From assembly GCA_020860715.1 (NCBI GenBank), contig JAJBTU010000037.1:33822-97821 (forward strand): 64,000 nucleotides of DNA, given 5' to 3'. The DNA is from Clostridiales bacterium. GTDB lineage: Bacteria; Bacillota; Clostridia; Lachnospirales; Lachnospiraceae. Position 1 is the stretch's first letter, and every line of letters starts with the position of its first letter. The notes below the pieces were generated by a model. The model worked only from the letters and a program-made list of their open reading frames with translations. It was not told the DNA's origin and ran no database searches. Both the position numbers and the translations under genes were made by a program. Of this stretch, positions 52,068-61,462 are shown piece by piece.

Positions 52068-52711
52068 ATGTCAGATTCAAATAATAAGTTTATTTTGGAT
52101 TATGTGTGGTGCGCGGATGAACACACAAGACCAGGGATGAGTCGTGAAGAACGATGGCGCTTTTTGCGGAATATACCGTTACGAGAATTTCTGGTCTGTG
52201 TATATCTGGCGAGAAAAGCGGAGAATAAAGATGGCGAACTATCGCTGAGCGAATTGCAAGGTTGCCTGCTGGAAGATCATATAATTGAAGAATCGGATAC
52301 TACCGTTCAAATAGCTGGATACGACCCCGCGGATGAGGTCGCATCCAGTTTTTATATGCGTTTGTTTGAGACGTGGCAGAATCATCTTTGCGGATTTTCG
52401 GAAGCAGAAAAACGGGATTTATTTGCTGTTGCTGCGGTTCTTCCCTTTTATAGTTATCATTATTATGACACTTGGGATTTATCGGATGAGTGGAAAGTTT
52501 TTTTGAGACTTATTTGGAACAGATAAAAAAACAGGGGGTTCCGGGTCGCAAAAATCTGTTAGCACACAGTGCTGAAACAAACAGATTGCTTGAAAAATGG
52601 CAGGTGTACAGGAAACGATGCGGTCTGGATATGATTGAAAGCTTTGACATTAAAGGCGATATCCAGTTTGGATATGAACTGATCATGGAGGGAGGCGATT
52701 CAAATGACTGA
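52068..52711 (+). CDS. Small middle protein of the triad, frame broken in a T7 run
   Basis: Two ORFs (52068-52526 and 52490-52711) form one protein of about 214 residues if one T is added to the run near 52498-52504: ...SDEWKVF joins FETYLEQIKKQG. The N-terminal part is helical with LREFLVCVYLARKAENKDGE and LSLSELQGCLLED, compatible with a winged-helix domain. Ribosome site GAGGAAAAGAG; the end overlaps the next gene by 8 bases (ATGACTGA). Its tight coupling implies a structural or regulatory partner of its neighbours. No family assigned. Confidence 0.65.
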
Positions 52712-55700
52712 AAGATGTGGCAATCAGGACCAGAAAACATATGAGATGGAAGAATCTTTCTGGAGAATGGATCCTTGCGGGACACAGGCAGATACATATA
52801 TCGAGTGGCGGTTTGAATTCCTCTGCAGAAATTCGGAAACCGGGATGCATATTCTGGACGAGTGGCATGCGAGAAAAGGAGAGTACGTGGCGAGAATCGG
52901 CACGATCGTCTATGATTTTCAGCATTTCAGCCGACATGATGCATCACATTCCATCAATATTCTGGAAGCAATCGAGATGCTGCTTGGCCGGGAACGCATC
53001 AATAAGCTCTCGCGGGGAGATCTCTGGCTTTTGCTCGAATGTGCATATTTTCATGATATCGGGATGTCCATGACCCATGAGGAGATAGTCGACCTGTGGG
53101 AAAATGACAGGGATTTCCAGAAGTATGTCCGGGAAAGACTGACCGGGTATGACAACGATGAAAAATATGCGGCAAATCTCTATTACCAGATAGAGAATCT
53201 GATTCACGATAAGCAGCAGATGGAAACGCTCCAGAAAGAGGACGAGATTGATCTCAAAAAGATTCCGGCATGGATGGTGCAGGCGCAGAATGCGCTGTTG
53301 CTTCTGACGACAGGATATAAGAGAAGAAATCACGCCGAGGAAGCTCTCAGACATTTTGATGCAAACAGAGAGTCCTATATTCCGGCTCGCCTGTACCGGG
53401 TAGTCGCTGAAGTATCCCGTATGCATGGGGAAAATCATTATGAGAATATCATGACAGAGTTGAAGTATTGCACTAAAGGAGTAGGCAGTATGGCGCTTCA
53501 TCCGCAGTTTGCGGCCGCAATGCTGCGTATCGGTGATCTTCTGGATATGGATAATAACAGGTTCGATCCCTATACGATGGAACATTTTGGAAGATTCCCC
53601 GCACTTAGCACGTTGCATTACAAGAAGCATCATGCGCTTACGCATCTTGCAATCCGGCCGGAAAAGATAGAGGCAGAGGCGATTTCGGATGAATACGATG
53701 TATGCCGAGTCACCAATGACTGGTTTCGTATGCTGAAAAGCGAGGTTGATCATCTGATCTGTTACTGGAATGTGATGGCGCCGGAGAGTCTGAAAGGCTG
53801 TCTTCTGGAGCCCGGTTCATATGAGGTATATTATAAGGACAGAAAGACTCCCTTTTCCGAACATCCGGAGATGGACTTCAAGGTAAACAAAGATCAGTTC
53901 ATCAAGCTTGTCGTGGGGAGCAATATTTATGACGGCGATTTTGAATTTTACCGGGAATATCTGCAGAATGCTCTGGACGCGAGCAAAATGAAATTATGGC
54001 TGGAGCTGAAACAGGGGACATATGCCCAGAAGGTGAATGAGGAAATCGGGGATATTCGGGAACTGTCGCCGATGGATATAGACAGAAGCGTTTTTGAACG
54101 GTATGAAATTGAGGTGTCAGTTGATCTGGATCTGTCATCGCAGCTGGTAGAGTTAGCTATTACCGACCATGGAATAGGAATGGACAGGGAATGCGTAGAA
54201 GCGATCGCTACAATTGGCAGCGGATGGAAAAAGAGGAAAAAATATGCAGTAGAACTCTCTGATATGCCGGACTGGCTACGTCCTACCGGAGGCTTTGGGA
54301 TTGGGATTCAGTCCGCGTTTATGGTTACAGATGAGGTAACGATAACGACCAGAGGCGAAGATGAGAAAACAGGAAGGAAGCTCACGATCCGCAACGCCGG
54401 CCAGAATGAGCGGGGAATCATGGAAGAAACCTGTCCTCTGCGGTGGACAGGCTCTGTCATATCAATGAAGATTCCTCTTTCCTGCTTCCAGAACTGGAAT
54501 TATATGAGGACGGAGCCCTCGAAATCAGATATCGTTTATTCAATCATGCCATTTTCGAAAACAACAGGTAGTTCCCAGCAGCCGGATTTTTTTGACAGGG
54601 AGGCGACTTTGAACTATGTGATGAGCCTCCTGGAAATGCTTACAAATAATCTGCTGGTCGATTCTCCCATACCGGTAAGAATTACGAATCCGAGCCGGAC
54701 ATCGATTTCCTGCTGTGAAGTATATCTGCCGAAGGCCTCTTACTGGGAGGAGGAACAGTATTACAAAGGGACAGAGGAAACATATCGCACAGGTGTACTG
54801 GAATACAATGGAGACAAATACCAGTATGTCTATGATAACCCGGATAAAGACAGCTACATTTATATCTGGATGAGAGAACGGAATATTCTGGCAGCGTTCA
54901 GGCTTTCTGACAAAAAAGAAATTCCTGCAAGGATAAAACTGGGATTTAAAAATGTGGTTGTAAAAAAGGCCGTTGAATCAAGAAAAATCCCGGCTCCATA
55001 TGAATCTTTGGAGGGATGCATAGACTTTCTGGGCGGAAAAGCGGAAGCGACAGTACAGATCAATAGAAATGATTTTGTTGAGGGCTTTGAATTTCAGCAG
55101 GTATATGAAGAACTGCTTTATGTATTCATATACGCACTGCGCGATCGCTATCATGCATTCCTTAATGAAATGATTGAAGATTCTATTAATCTGGAGAAAA
55201 ATTATGTGTACACGATGATAGGAAAGTTGATGCTTGATACCGATCAGTGGGTAGAAGAAATAACCGGGCAGATGAATGCGTTCAAAGGGGAGTATACGGA
55301 ACCAGAAGGAATTCCGGCTTTGAAAATGCAAAAGCACACGGTTGAAGGTAAAAGCTTTCTTGCAAAAATAGATATTGAGGAACCTATGTATGCGATGGTT
55401 CCGGATAATTATACTTTATATGAGAAGTCATTTCCTATTGAATCGCTTATGCCCAGGAAAGAGCATACTAAAGCGGTTCTTCGCGAGTTCGGTGAGGCGG
55501 AGTTCATTATTACAGATGGACAGATCTATGAGCTGTTAGTTTTATCTGCAAAATATGAAAGGAGGGGATATCGACTGCTAAACAAGAACTATGTCCTTGT
55601 CCGGTTTACGAGAGCTCAGGAAAAATCTGTTGTTACAGTGGATGAAGAACAATTTTATACAAAAATTTATGAAGATGCTCAAAACCGGGGAAGGGTGTTT

Positions 55701-56027
55701 CGTGAAAATCCCGGTATCCATGAGAAACTGCTTGTTGAACGACTCCCCTATGGAATAAGGGAAAGAAGCGAGGCAGAGAAAACGTATTTGATTTCACCGC
55801 TGACCAACAGTTGCAGAGAGGAGATAGAAAAGCTTCTAAGCTACGGCACTAAAATTACGTGGGAGAGATTTTTCCACATTATTACTGAAAAAGATGATTA
55901 TAAAGCTCTGTTGAAGTGGGTTACGGAAAGGCAGATCAACAATCCAAAACTTGAGACTTCCGATATTGAAAAGGAGTATGACCAGTTTCTTCAGAAAATC
56001 TATCAGTATAACTTCCCACCATTATGA
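52704..56027 (+). CDS. HD-domain plus GHKL (Hsp90-type) ATPase, predicted conflict-system effector/sensor
   Basis: 1,107 residues. HD domain at about 65-350: SRHDASHSINIL (H77-D78, H81), YFHDIGM (H116-D117) and LRIGDLLDMDNNR (D277), a full metal-phosphohydrolase set. GHKL ATPase from about 395: N box REYLQNALDAS (416-426), G1 ITDHGIGMD (486-493), G2 GGFGIGIQSAF (528-538). The remaining C-terminal 500 residues are unassigned. The architecture fits Hsp90-like ATPases in bacterial immune systems, with the HD part possibly cleaving nucleotides. Translationally coupled to the middle gene and followed by a terminator. Confidence 0.85.
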   Translation: MTERCGNQDQKTYEMEESFWRMDPCGTQADTYIEWRFEFLCRNSETGMHILDEWHARKGEYVARIGTIVYDFQHFSRHDASHSINILEAIEMLLGRERINKLSRGDLWLLLECAYFHDIGMSMTHEEIVDLWENDRDFQKYVRERLTGYDNDEKYAANLYYQIENLIHDKQQMETLQKEDEIDLKKIPAWMVQAQNALLLLTTGYKRRNHAEEALRHFDANRESYIPARLYRVVAEVSRMHGENHYENIMTELKYCTKGVGSMALHPQFAAAMLRIGDLLDMDNNRFDPYTMEHFGRFPALSTLHYKKHHALTHLAIRPEKIEAEAISDEYDVCRVTNDWFRMLKSEVDHLICYWNVMAPESLKGCLLEPGSYEVYYKDRKTPFSEHPEMDFKVNKDQFIKLVVGSNIYDGDFEFYREYLQNALDASKMKLWLELKQGTYAQKVNEEIGDIRELSPMDIDRSVFERYEIEVSVDLDLSSQLVELAITDHGIGMDRECVEAIATIGSGWKKRKKYAVELSDMPDWLRPTGGFGIGIQSAFMVTDEVTITTRGEDEKTGRKLTIRNAGQNERGIMEETCPLRWTGSVISMKIPLSCFQNWNYMRTEPSKSDIVYSIMPFSKTTGSSQQPDFFDREATLNYVMSLLEMLTNNLLVDSPIPVRITNPSRTSISCCEVYLPKASYWEEEQYYKGTEETYRTGVLEYNGDKYQYVYDNPDKDSYIYIWMRERNILAAFRLSDKKEIPARIKLGFKNVVVKKAVESRKIPAPYESLEGCIDFLGGKAEATVQINRNDFVEGFEFQQVYEELLYVFIYALRDRYHAFLNEMIEDSINLEKNYVYTMIGKLMLDTDQWVEEITGQMNAFKGEYTEPEGIPALKMQKHTVEGKSFLAKIDIEEPMYAMVPDNYTLYEKSFPIESLMPRKEHTKAVLREFGEAEFIITDGQIYELLVLSAKYERRGYRLLNKNYVLVRFTRAQEKSVVTVDEEQFYTKIYEDAQNRGRVFRENPGIHEKLLVERLPYGIRERSEAEKTYLISPLTNSCREEIEKLLSYGTKITWERFFHIITEKDDYKALLKWVTERQINNPKLETSDIEKEYDQFLQKIYQYNFPPL

Positions 56028-56114
56028 AGGAGATTTGCGCGGCGGATAGTGTCTGCCGTGCAGAGGTGGAGTGGAAGAATAAAAAAGTGGTTTTGAAATA
56101 CGGAAAATGTATAC

Positions 56115-56146
56115 AAAATAAGAGCCAAAAGAGGCTCTTATTTTTG
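56115..56146. terminator. Bidirectional terminator closing the triad operon
   Basis: AAAATAAGAGCC-aaaaga-GGCTCTTATTTTT, perfect stem with A run and T run. Confidence 0.92.
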
Positions 56147-56259
56147 TGCTGCAGCGAGATGAAATAATAGTAATGGGAACGGTTTAAGGAAAAGAAATAC
56201 GAAATTTATAATTAAAACTGCCCCATATTTTATAAATCGCGGAATCGGGAGATAGCGTT

Positions 56260-56463
56260 ATGATCGTTGGATTGGATTTTTTAAGCAGTATCAATGAAAG
56301 GATAATTTGTATCAACGATGGAAATAGAAAAGAATTTGCCAGTGGCCAGGAAATGAAAGAATACTATGCAAGGGCTGTTGGCCAATATGCACTTCAGCGC
56401 ATCCAGATAGAGGATGGAATGATCGTAATATCTTTAGGAAATAAAAGCGAAAAGGCGATGTGA
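56260..56463 (+). CDS. Short ORF ahead of the polysaccharide genes, unknown
   Basis: 67 residues (MIVGLDFLSSINERIICINDG...). Mixed alpha/beta, no signal peptide, no family recognised. It has a weak ribosome site (GGGAGATAGCGTT), ends 29 bases before the acetyltransferase and could be the first gene of that transcript or a remnant. Confidence 0.45.
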   Translation: MIVGLDFLSSINERIICINDGNRKEFASGQEMKEYYARAVGQYALQRIQIEDGMIVISLGNKSEKAM

Positions 56464-56491
56464 GAAAAATCGCATCAAGGAGAAATAGAAG

Positions 56492-57049
56492 ATGAATTTA
56501 CTAATACTTGGAGCCGGAGGCCATGGCCGTGTTGCTCTGGAAGTGGCTGAAGCAACAGGCCAATATGACAATATAGCATTTTTGGATGATAACAAGGATC
56601 GGTCAAATATTATTGGCAAGTTGTCGAATTACGATAAATTCACAGGTCAGTTCGATTACGCCTTTGTTGCGATTGGAAAACCGGAGGTAAGAAAGAAGTA
56701 TCAGGAACTACTTACACATAAGTACAAGATTGCAACTCTGATTGATCCTTCAGCACACATCAGTCCAAGCAGCTCTGTCGGCATAGGAACCTTGGTGATG
56801 ATAGGAGCTGTAATCCAGGCAAATTGCAGGATAGGTGCCGGCTGCATTATTTCAGCAGGCGCAATTGTGGACCATGATTCAGTGCTGAATGACTATTGTC
56901 ATATCAATGCGGGGGCGATTGTTCCGTCCATGTCCACAGTGGTATCTATGACAAAATTGGATTATGGGGCGTTATATCATGGAACACCTGATGACGAGTG
57001 GATTGAGGAGTATAAGCGACAATTTGGGACAGAGCCGAGTTTCTTTTGA
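56492..57049 (+). CDS. NeuD/PglD-type sugar O/N-acetyltransferase
   Basis: 185 residues. N-terminal nucleotide-binding-like fold (LLILGAGGHGRVALEVAEA), then a left-handed beta-helix with hexapeptide turns (IDPSAHISPSSSVGIGTLVMIGAV, INAGAIVP) and the catalytic His likely in VDHDS. Makes acetylated amino sugars for surface polysaccharide or glycoprotein. ATG after AAGGAGAAATAGAAG; followed directly by the sugar transferase. Confidence 0.92.
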   Translation: MNLLILGAGGHGRVALEVAEATGQYDNIAFLDDNKDRSNIIGKLSNYDKFTGQFDYAFVAIGKPEVRKKYQELLTHKYKIATLIDPSAHISPSSSVGIGTLVMIGAVIQANCRIGAGCIISAGAIVDHDSVLNDYCHINAGAIVPSMSTVVSMTKLDYGALYHGTPDDEWIEEYKRQFGTEPSFF

Positions 57050-57078
57050 AATTAATGGGAAGGGTTTAGGGGAGCAGG

Positions 57079-58752
57079 ATGGAATTTTCCGATGCAATTT
57101 TGAATAAAGAGAATGCAGAAGGTGTCTTGAAAAACGAGCCTTTTGTAGATAAAGAGAATACTGCAACAAGCAGCAAGAAGGGGAACGTTAACCACAGGCT
57201 TACAAATGAACAGCAGAAATACCTTCCATTGAAACGAGCGATTGATGTTGTGCTTTCAGGTGGAGCAATTGTGGTTTTGTCTCCTGTACTCGCAGCTATC
57301 TCTGTGGCTATTAAGTTGGATTCGCCTGGACCAGTGTTGTTCAAACAGAAACGTGTGGGCAAAAATAAAGAGCTTTTCGAAATCTGGAAATTCCGCTCTA
57401 TGCGTACAGATACACCGAAGGATATGCCGACTCATATGCTTAGCGATCCAGAGGCCTTCATCACAAAAACTGGTCGTTTCCTGCGCAAGACATCCCTTGA
57501 TGAACTACCACAGATATTCAATATTTTTCGAGGACAGATGAGCATTATTGGCCCGCGTCCTGCGCTTTGGAATCAGGATGATCTGGTGGAAGAACGCGAT
57601 AAGTACGGAGCGAACGACGTAACTCCAGGTCTTACAGGCTGGGCGCAGATTAATGGACGGGATGAACTTGAGATTCCGGTCAAAGCTAAATTTGATGGTG
57701 AGTATGTCGAGAAGATGGGCTTGTGGATGGACATAAAGTGTTTCTTAGGAACGATCGGGTCTGTATTGAACCATGATGGTGTTGTTGAAGGAGGCACCGG
57801 AGAAATGCACAAGGAAGGAGAAAAGACTGGAGATGGGAGTGATGTGCTGGTTAGTCCGGAGAAGATAAATAAAGAGATAAGAACTGGCGCTGCAGTTATA
57901 GGAGCTATCGGTACGACTGGAATTGGTGCACTTATCGCAGTAGGAAAGCATTTTTTAGGGAAGGAGCGTTCCAGAACGGATAAGAGAAGTTTGCATCTTA
58001 AGGCGAAGCTAATCGGCGGAGCAGCTTTTATCAGTACTGCGGCTACCGTTTATACAAACATAAAGAGAAGAAGCATTCTACATGATAATCATCTAAAACC
58101 TGAAAACAAACAGGAAGAGATGGAGGCGCCGGATAAAATAAAAGAGGATTCATTTGTTCAGAAAAGAATTCTGATCACCGGGGCAAATTCTTACATAGGA
58201 AATTCGGTGGAGAATTGGCTGAATCAGACACATGGCAAATACATTGTGGATACTCTCGATATGATAGGCGATGCCTGGAAAGACTATGACTTCTCATCTT
58301 ATGATGTTGTTTATCATGTAGCAGGAATCGCTCATGCAGATGTTGGAAATGTGTCTGAGGAGCAGAAAAAACTGTACTATACTGTGAACACCGATCTTGC
58401 CGTGGAAACCGCAAAGAAATCAAAAGAAGCTGGTGTAAAACAGTTTATTTTCATGTCCTCGATGATCGTCTATTCTGGTTGCAAAGAGAAGCTAATCACG
58501 GCAGCCACAGAGCCAAGACCACTAAATTTTTATGGAGATAGCAAGTGGCAGGCTGATCAGAAAATCAGAGCATTAGCTGATGAGCATTTTAAAGTGGTGG
58601 TTCTGCGTCCACCAATGATTTACGGCAAAGACTGCAAAGGTAATTACCCGGAGCTGGCAAAACTGGCATCAAAGCTGCCGGTATTTCCAATTGTGAAAAA
58701 CAAGCGTTCCATAAAGCCTATCATCTGGCTCAGGATTGCGGAATTGCAGTGA
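57079..58752 (+). CDS. Undecaprenyl-phosphate sugar transferase fused to an NAD-dependent epimerase (truncated)
   Basis: 557 residues. Residues 50-250: bacterial sugar transferase (PglC/WcaJ C-terminal type) with KRAIDVVLSG, LDSPGPVLFKQKRVG, KFRSMRTDT, LRKTSLDELPQ and PGLTGWAQINGRDE. Residues 250-350: linker with two hydrophobic segments. Residues 362-550: short-chain dehydrogenase/epimerase with ITGANSYIGNSVE, YHVAGIAH and NFYGDSKWQAD (Y/K pair), RPPMIYG. The epimerase stops at IKPIIWLRIAELQ instead of its normal continuation, with about 90 residues missing. Foreign sequence begins near 58710-58720. Confidence 0.85.
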   Translation: MEFSDAILNKENAEGVLKNEPFVDKENTATSSKKGNVNHRLTNEQQKYLPLKRAIDVVLSGGAIVVLSPVLAAISVAIKLDSPGPVLFKQKRVGKNKELFEIWKFRSMRTDTPKDMPTHMLSDPEAFITKTGRFLRKTSLDELPQIFNIFRGQMSIIGPRPALWNQDDLVEERDKYGANDVTPGLTGWAQINGRDELEIPVKAKFDGEYVEKMGLWMDIKCFLGTIGSVLNHDGVVEGGTGEMHKEGEKTGDGSDVLVSPEKINKEIRTGAAVIGAIGTTGIGALIAVGKHFLGKERSRTDKRSLHLKAKLIGGAAFISTAATVYTNIKRRSILHDNHLKPENKQEEMEAPDKIKEDSFVQKRILITGANSYIGNSVENWLNQTHGKYIVDTLDMIGDAWKDYDFSSYDVVYHVAGIAHADVGNVSEEQKKLYYTVNTDLAVETAKKSKEAGVKQFIFMSSMIVYSGCKEKLITAATEPRPLNFYGDSKWQADQKIRALADEHFKVVVLRPPMIYGKDCKGNYPELAKLASKLPVFPIVKNKRSIKPIIWLRIAELQ

Positions 58753-59263
58753 CTCTTTCAGTTTGGAATTCGGGAAATGCGAAAGCTACAGATGTGTTGG
58801 TTTCGATTGTTTTTCCGGAGGAAATTGCTGTTTATGATATAGAAAACATAAAAGATATGAAAAAACCTGTTGAGCTGAAACGACCTCAGAATTTGGAAAA
58901 GCTTGCATACGAAAGAGAGCTTAAAGCAAAGAAATACATGTCAGAGAACGCCATGGATAATGTTTTTGCACAGCTTAATAAGTATAGGCAGGCAGCGTAT
59001 GGTAGCGAGAACGCTTATAACTGGGCTTCTATTCCGCCACTAACGCAAATAGATGGTCAGCCCTTTGATGAAGCGCTTACGATTGCTGGTAATGTTGTGA
59101 AAGTTGAGTCTGATAATGGTATCTTGCACAGTACTTCTGGCTGCTTCGGGGGGGGATATACATCATTCCAAGACAGAAAGGCGAATTTAAAGCCAAGGTG
59201 ACTTTGATGTGTGCGGAATACGAAGAACCGCAAGAGAGAGAATTGATTTTTGTCTGTGAATAA
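58749..59263 (+). pseudogene. Fragment of an unrelated protein, frameshifted at a G7 run
   Basis: TLSVWNSGNAKATDVLVSIVFPEE continues from KAYHLAQDCGIAV in the same frame upstream, so its N-terminal part is missing at the junction with the epimerase. A second shift at GGGGGGG (about 59148-59154) moves the reading to IYIIPRQKGEFKAKVTLMCAEYEEPQ and a stop at 59263. It resembles C-terminal beta domains (N-S-G-x-A-x-A-T-D-V) attached to other proteins. I cannot name the family. Confidence 0.55.
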
Positions 59264-59292
59264 ATAAGCAGAACAGATAATTGATGTGAGTT

Positions 59293-59568
59293 ATGCTGGT
59301 ATTGGGTATATCTGTAGCGATTGGCAAAGAGGAAGAGCCTTTTGTTATTTACACTCCTGATAATGAAACAAGTAGAAAACACCTTGCAATAGGCTGGAAA
59401 CTTGTTATGGATGAAGATACTAAGTTTCGACTGGGCCCATATGAGCTGGTTCAAAAGAAGGGAAAAGCGAAAAGCGGTTCCTTTCTTTCTATAGAAGAAA
59501 TAGTGAATTACAATATTCCTTTAGAATCATGGAGTAAAACTATTTTGTTAAAATCGAAATATCTATAG
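59293..59568 (+). CDS. Hypothetical protein, possibly a fragment
   Basis: 91 residues (MLVLGISVAIGKEEEPFVIYTP...). Not recognised. Poor ribosome site and remnant-rich surroundings make it doubtful as a functional gene. The 59569-59795 gap that follows holds nothing I can identify. Confidence 0.35.
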   Translation: MLVLGISVAIGKEEEPFVIYTPDNETSRKHLAIGWKLVMDEDTKFRLGPYELVQKKGKAKSGSFLSIEEIVNYNIPLESWSKTILLKSKYL

Positions 59569-59795
59569 GGAGTCAAGGAAATGAGAAGTTTAAAGGGATG
59601 AAAAATATGGGCTTGCACATAGACTGTTGCAAATGTATAATGTGAATTGTAAGCAGTCCGTGACCGTAACACTTACGTATGCGGATTGAAAAAGCAGCGG
59701 CAGCGGAACATTTACGTGCGTGGAAGGGATAAGTCAACGACGGAAGTGTTGAATTCTGGAGTGTTTTTTGATATCGCAGAGAGGAGAAACTGTTC

Positions 59796-61388
59796 ATGGG
59801 AATTTATCTAAATCCAGGGTATACAGGGTTTGAAGAAATCAGAAGGGATGTATATGTGGATAAAACAGGACTCATCTCGTTCATGAACAGCCTTATAGGC
59901 AAGCCAAAGCCTCTGGTAAGCTTTAGCAGACCCAGACGTTTCGGAAAATCCTTTGATGCAAATATGATATGTGCATATTATGATAGAAGCTGTGACTCCA
60001 GATTTCTTTTTGAAGACCTCAAAATATCAAAAGATAGCAGCTTTGAGAGGCATTTGAACCAATATAATGTCATAACTTTTGATGTAACGGGTTTTATCGC
60101 GGATTCCAGGGATAAAGATACGGATATTATTTTGAACATGAAGGAATCCCTGCTTGAAGAATTAAGAGATGCCTTTCCTAACTGTATTGATGAACAGGAA
60201 AAGAATCTTGGAAAGGCTTTATATGCCGTTGTGGCAAAGGGCAACGAGAAGTTTGTTTTTGTCATAGACGAATGGGATGCCCTGTTCAGGGAATATAAGG
60301 ATGATAAACAGCTTCAGGAGGATTATATCCTTTTTTTGAGAAGTCTTTTCAAAAACAAGGATACTACTTCCAGGACGATTGCGGCCGCTTACATGACCGG
60401 AATTCTTCCGATTAAAAAATATGGTACAGAATCTGCATTGACAGATTTTAAAGAATATTCCATGACAAGGCCGGGAAGGCTGGCAGAGTACGTTGGATTT
60501 ACAGAAGATGAAGTGAAGCGGCTCTGTAAGGAGTATCAAATGGAATTTGATGATATGCAGTCCTGGTATGATGGATACTCATTTAGCAGAATCAAACATG
60601 TATACAGTCCTAATTCAGTTATGAATGCATTACAGGAAGAGGAGATTTTGAATTACTGGACGCAGACAGAAACCTTTGAAAGTCTGAAAGAATATATTGA
60701 GATGGATTTTGACGGCCTGAAAGATGCAGTTATAAAAATGCTTGGCGGAGAGCAGGTAAGCGTCAGGATAAGTACTTTCCAGAACGATATAACATCTTTT
60801 AAAAATAAAAATGATGTTCTGACGCTGTTAATCCATCTTGGATATCTGGCTTATGATTCAACAAAGCGGGAGACATACATCCCGAATCTGGAGGTGGCTG
60901 AGACATTTGAAGACGCTGTCAGCGGAGCTAAATGGGGAACGGTTGGAGCAGCGTTATCTGAATCAGAAGGACTGTTGGAGGCAACGCTTAATCGAAATGA
61001 GGAGGCTGTTGCAGAAGCATTAGAGAAAATACACGGATCCGTATCTTCAGTGTTAAATTATAATAATGAGGATTCGCTTAGCTGTGCAATTACTATAGCA
61101 TATTATACTGCAAAACGGTATTATAGCATTGTTAGAGAATTGCCTGTTGGCAAAGGTTTCGCAGATATCGCTTTTTTACCTCGCAGAGGTGTAGATAAAC
61201 CTGCAATGATTATCGAGCTTAAATACGATAAGGATGCTGACACCGCAATCCAACAGATACATGAGAATCGCTATGATGGGGATTTGAAAGAGCACTTTGG
61301 CAATTTGCTTTTGGTAGGAATCAATTACGACAAGGATGCCAGAGGAACGAATGCGAAGAAGCATAGCTGTGTGATAGAAAGAATGTGA
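59796..61388 (+). CDS. AAA-ATPase-like protein with C-terminal PD-(D/E)XK nuclease-like domain
   Basis: 530 residues, member of the large family (AAA-ATPase_like plus PDDEXK_9) expanded in gut anaerobes. N-terminus YLNPGYTGFEEIRRDVYVDKTGLI, Walker A RPRRFGKSF, Walker B VFVIDEWDALF, and nuclease-type core GKGFADIAFLP...AMIIELKYDKDADTA (D, then E-x-K). Family function is unknown, suspected in DNA mobility or defence. ATG after GAGGAGAAACTGTTC. Confidence 0.93.
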   Translation: MGIYLNPGYTGFEEIRRDVYVDKTGLISFMNSLIGKPKPLVSFSRPRRFGKSFDANMICAYYDRSCDSRFLFEDLKISKDSSFERHLNQYNVITFDVTGFIADSRDKDTDIILNMKESLLEELRDAFPNCIDEQEKNLGKALYAVVAKGNEKFVFVIDEWDALFREYKDDKQLQEDYILFLRSLFKNKDTTSRTIAAAYMTGILPIKKYGTESALTDFKEYSMTRPGRLAEYVGFTEDEVKRLCKEYQMEFDDMQSWYDGYSFSRIKHVYSPNSVMNALQEEEILNYWTQTETFESLKEYIEMDFDGLKDAVIKMLGGEQVSVRISTFQNDITSFKNKNDVLTLLIHLGYLAYDSTKRETYIPNLEVAETFEDAVSGAKWGTVGAALSESEGLLEATLNRNEEAVAEALEKIHGSVSSVLNYNNEDSLSCAITIAYYTAKRYYSIVRELPVGKGFADIAFLPRRGVDKPAMIIELKYDKDADTAIQQIHENRYDGDLKEHFGNLLLVGINYDKDARGTNAKKHSCVIERM

Positions 61389-61462
61389 TTAGCTAGAAAA
61401 GGGCATTTTATGTAGCCGAGTATGGGTGCTTATATGAATTACAAATTAAAGGGTAAGACTGT

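Noticed and set aside
59796-61388. AAA/PD-(D/E)XK protein as part of the triad system
   Set aside because: It is separated from the triad by a terminator, sugar genes and remnants, and the family is abundant on its own in gut anaerobes.
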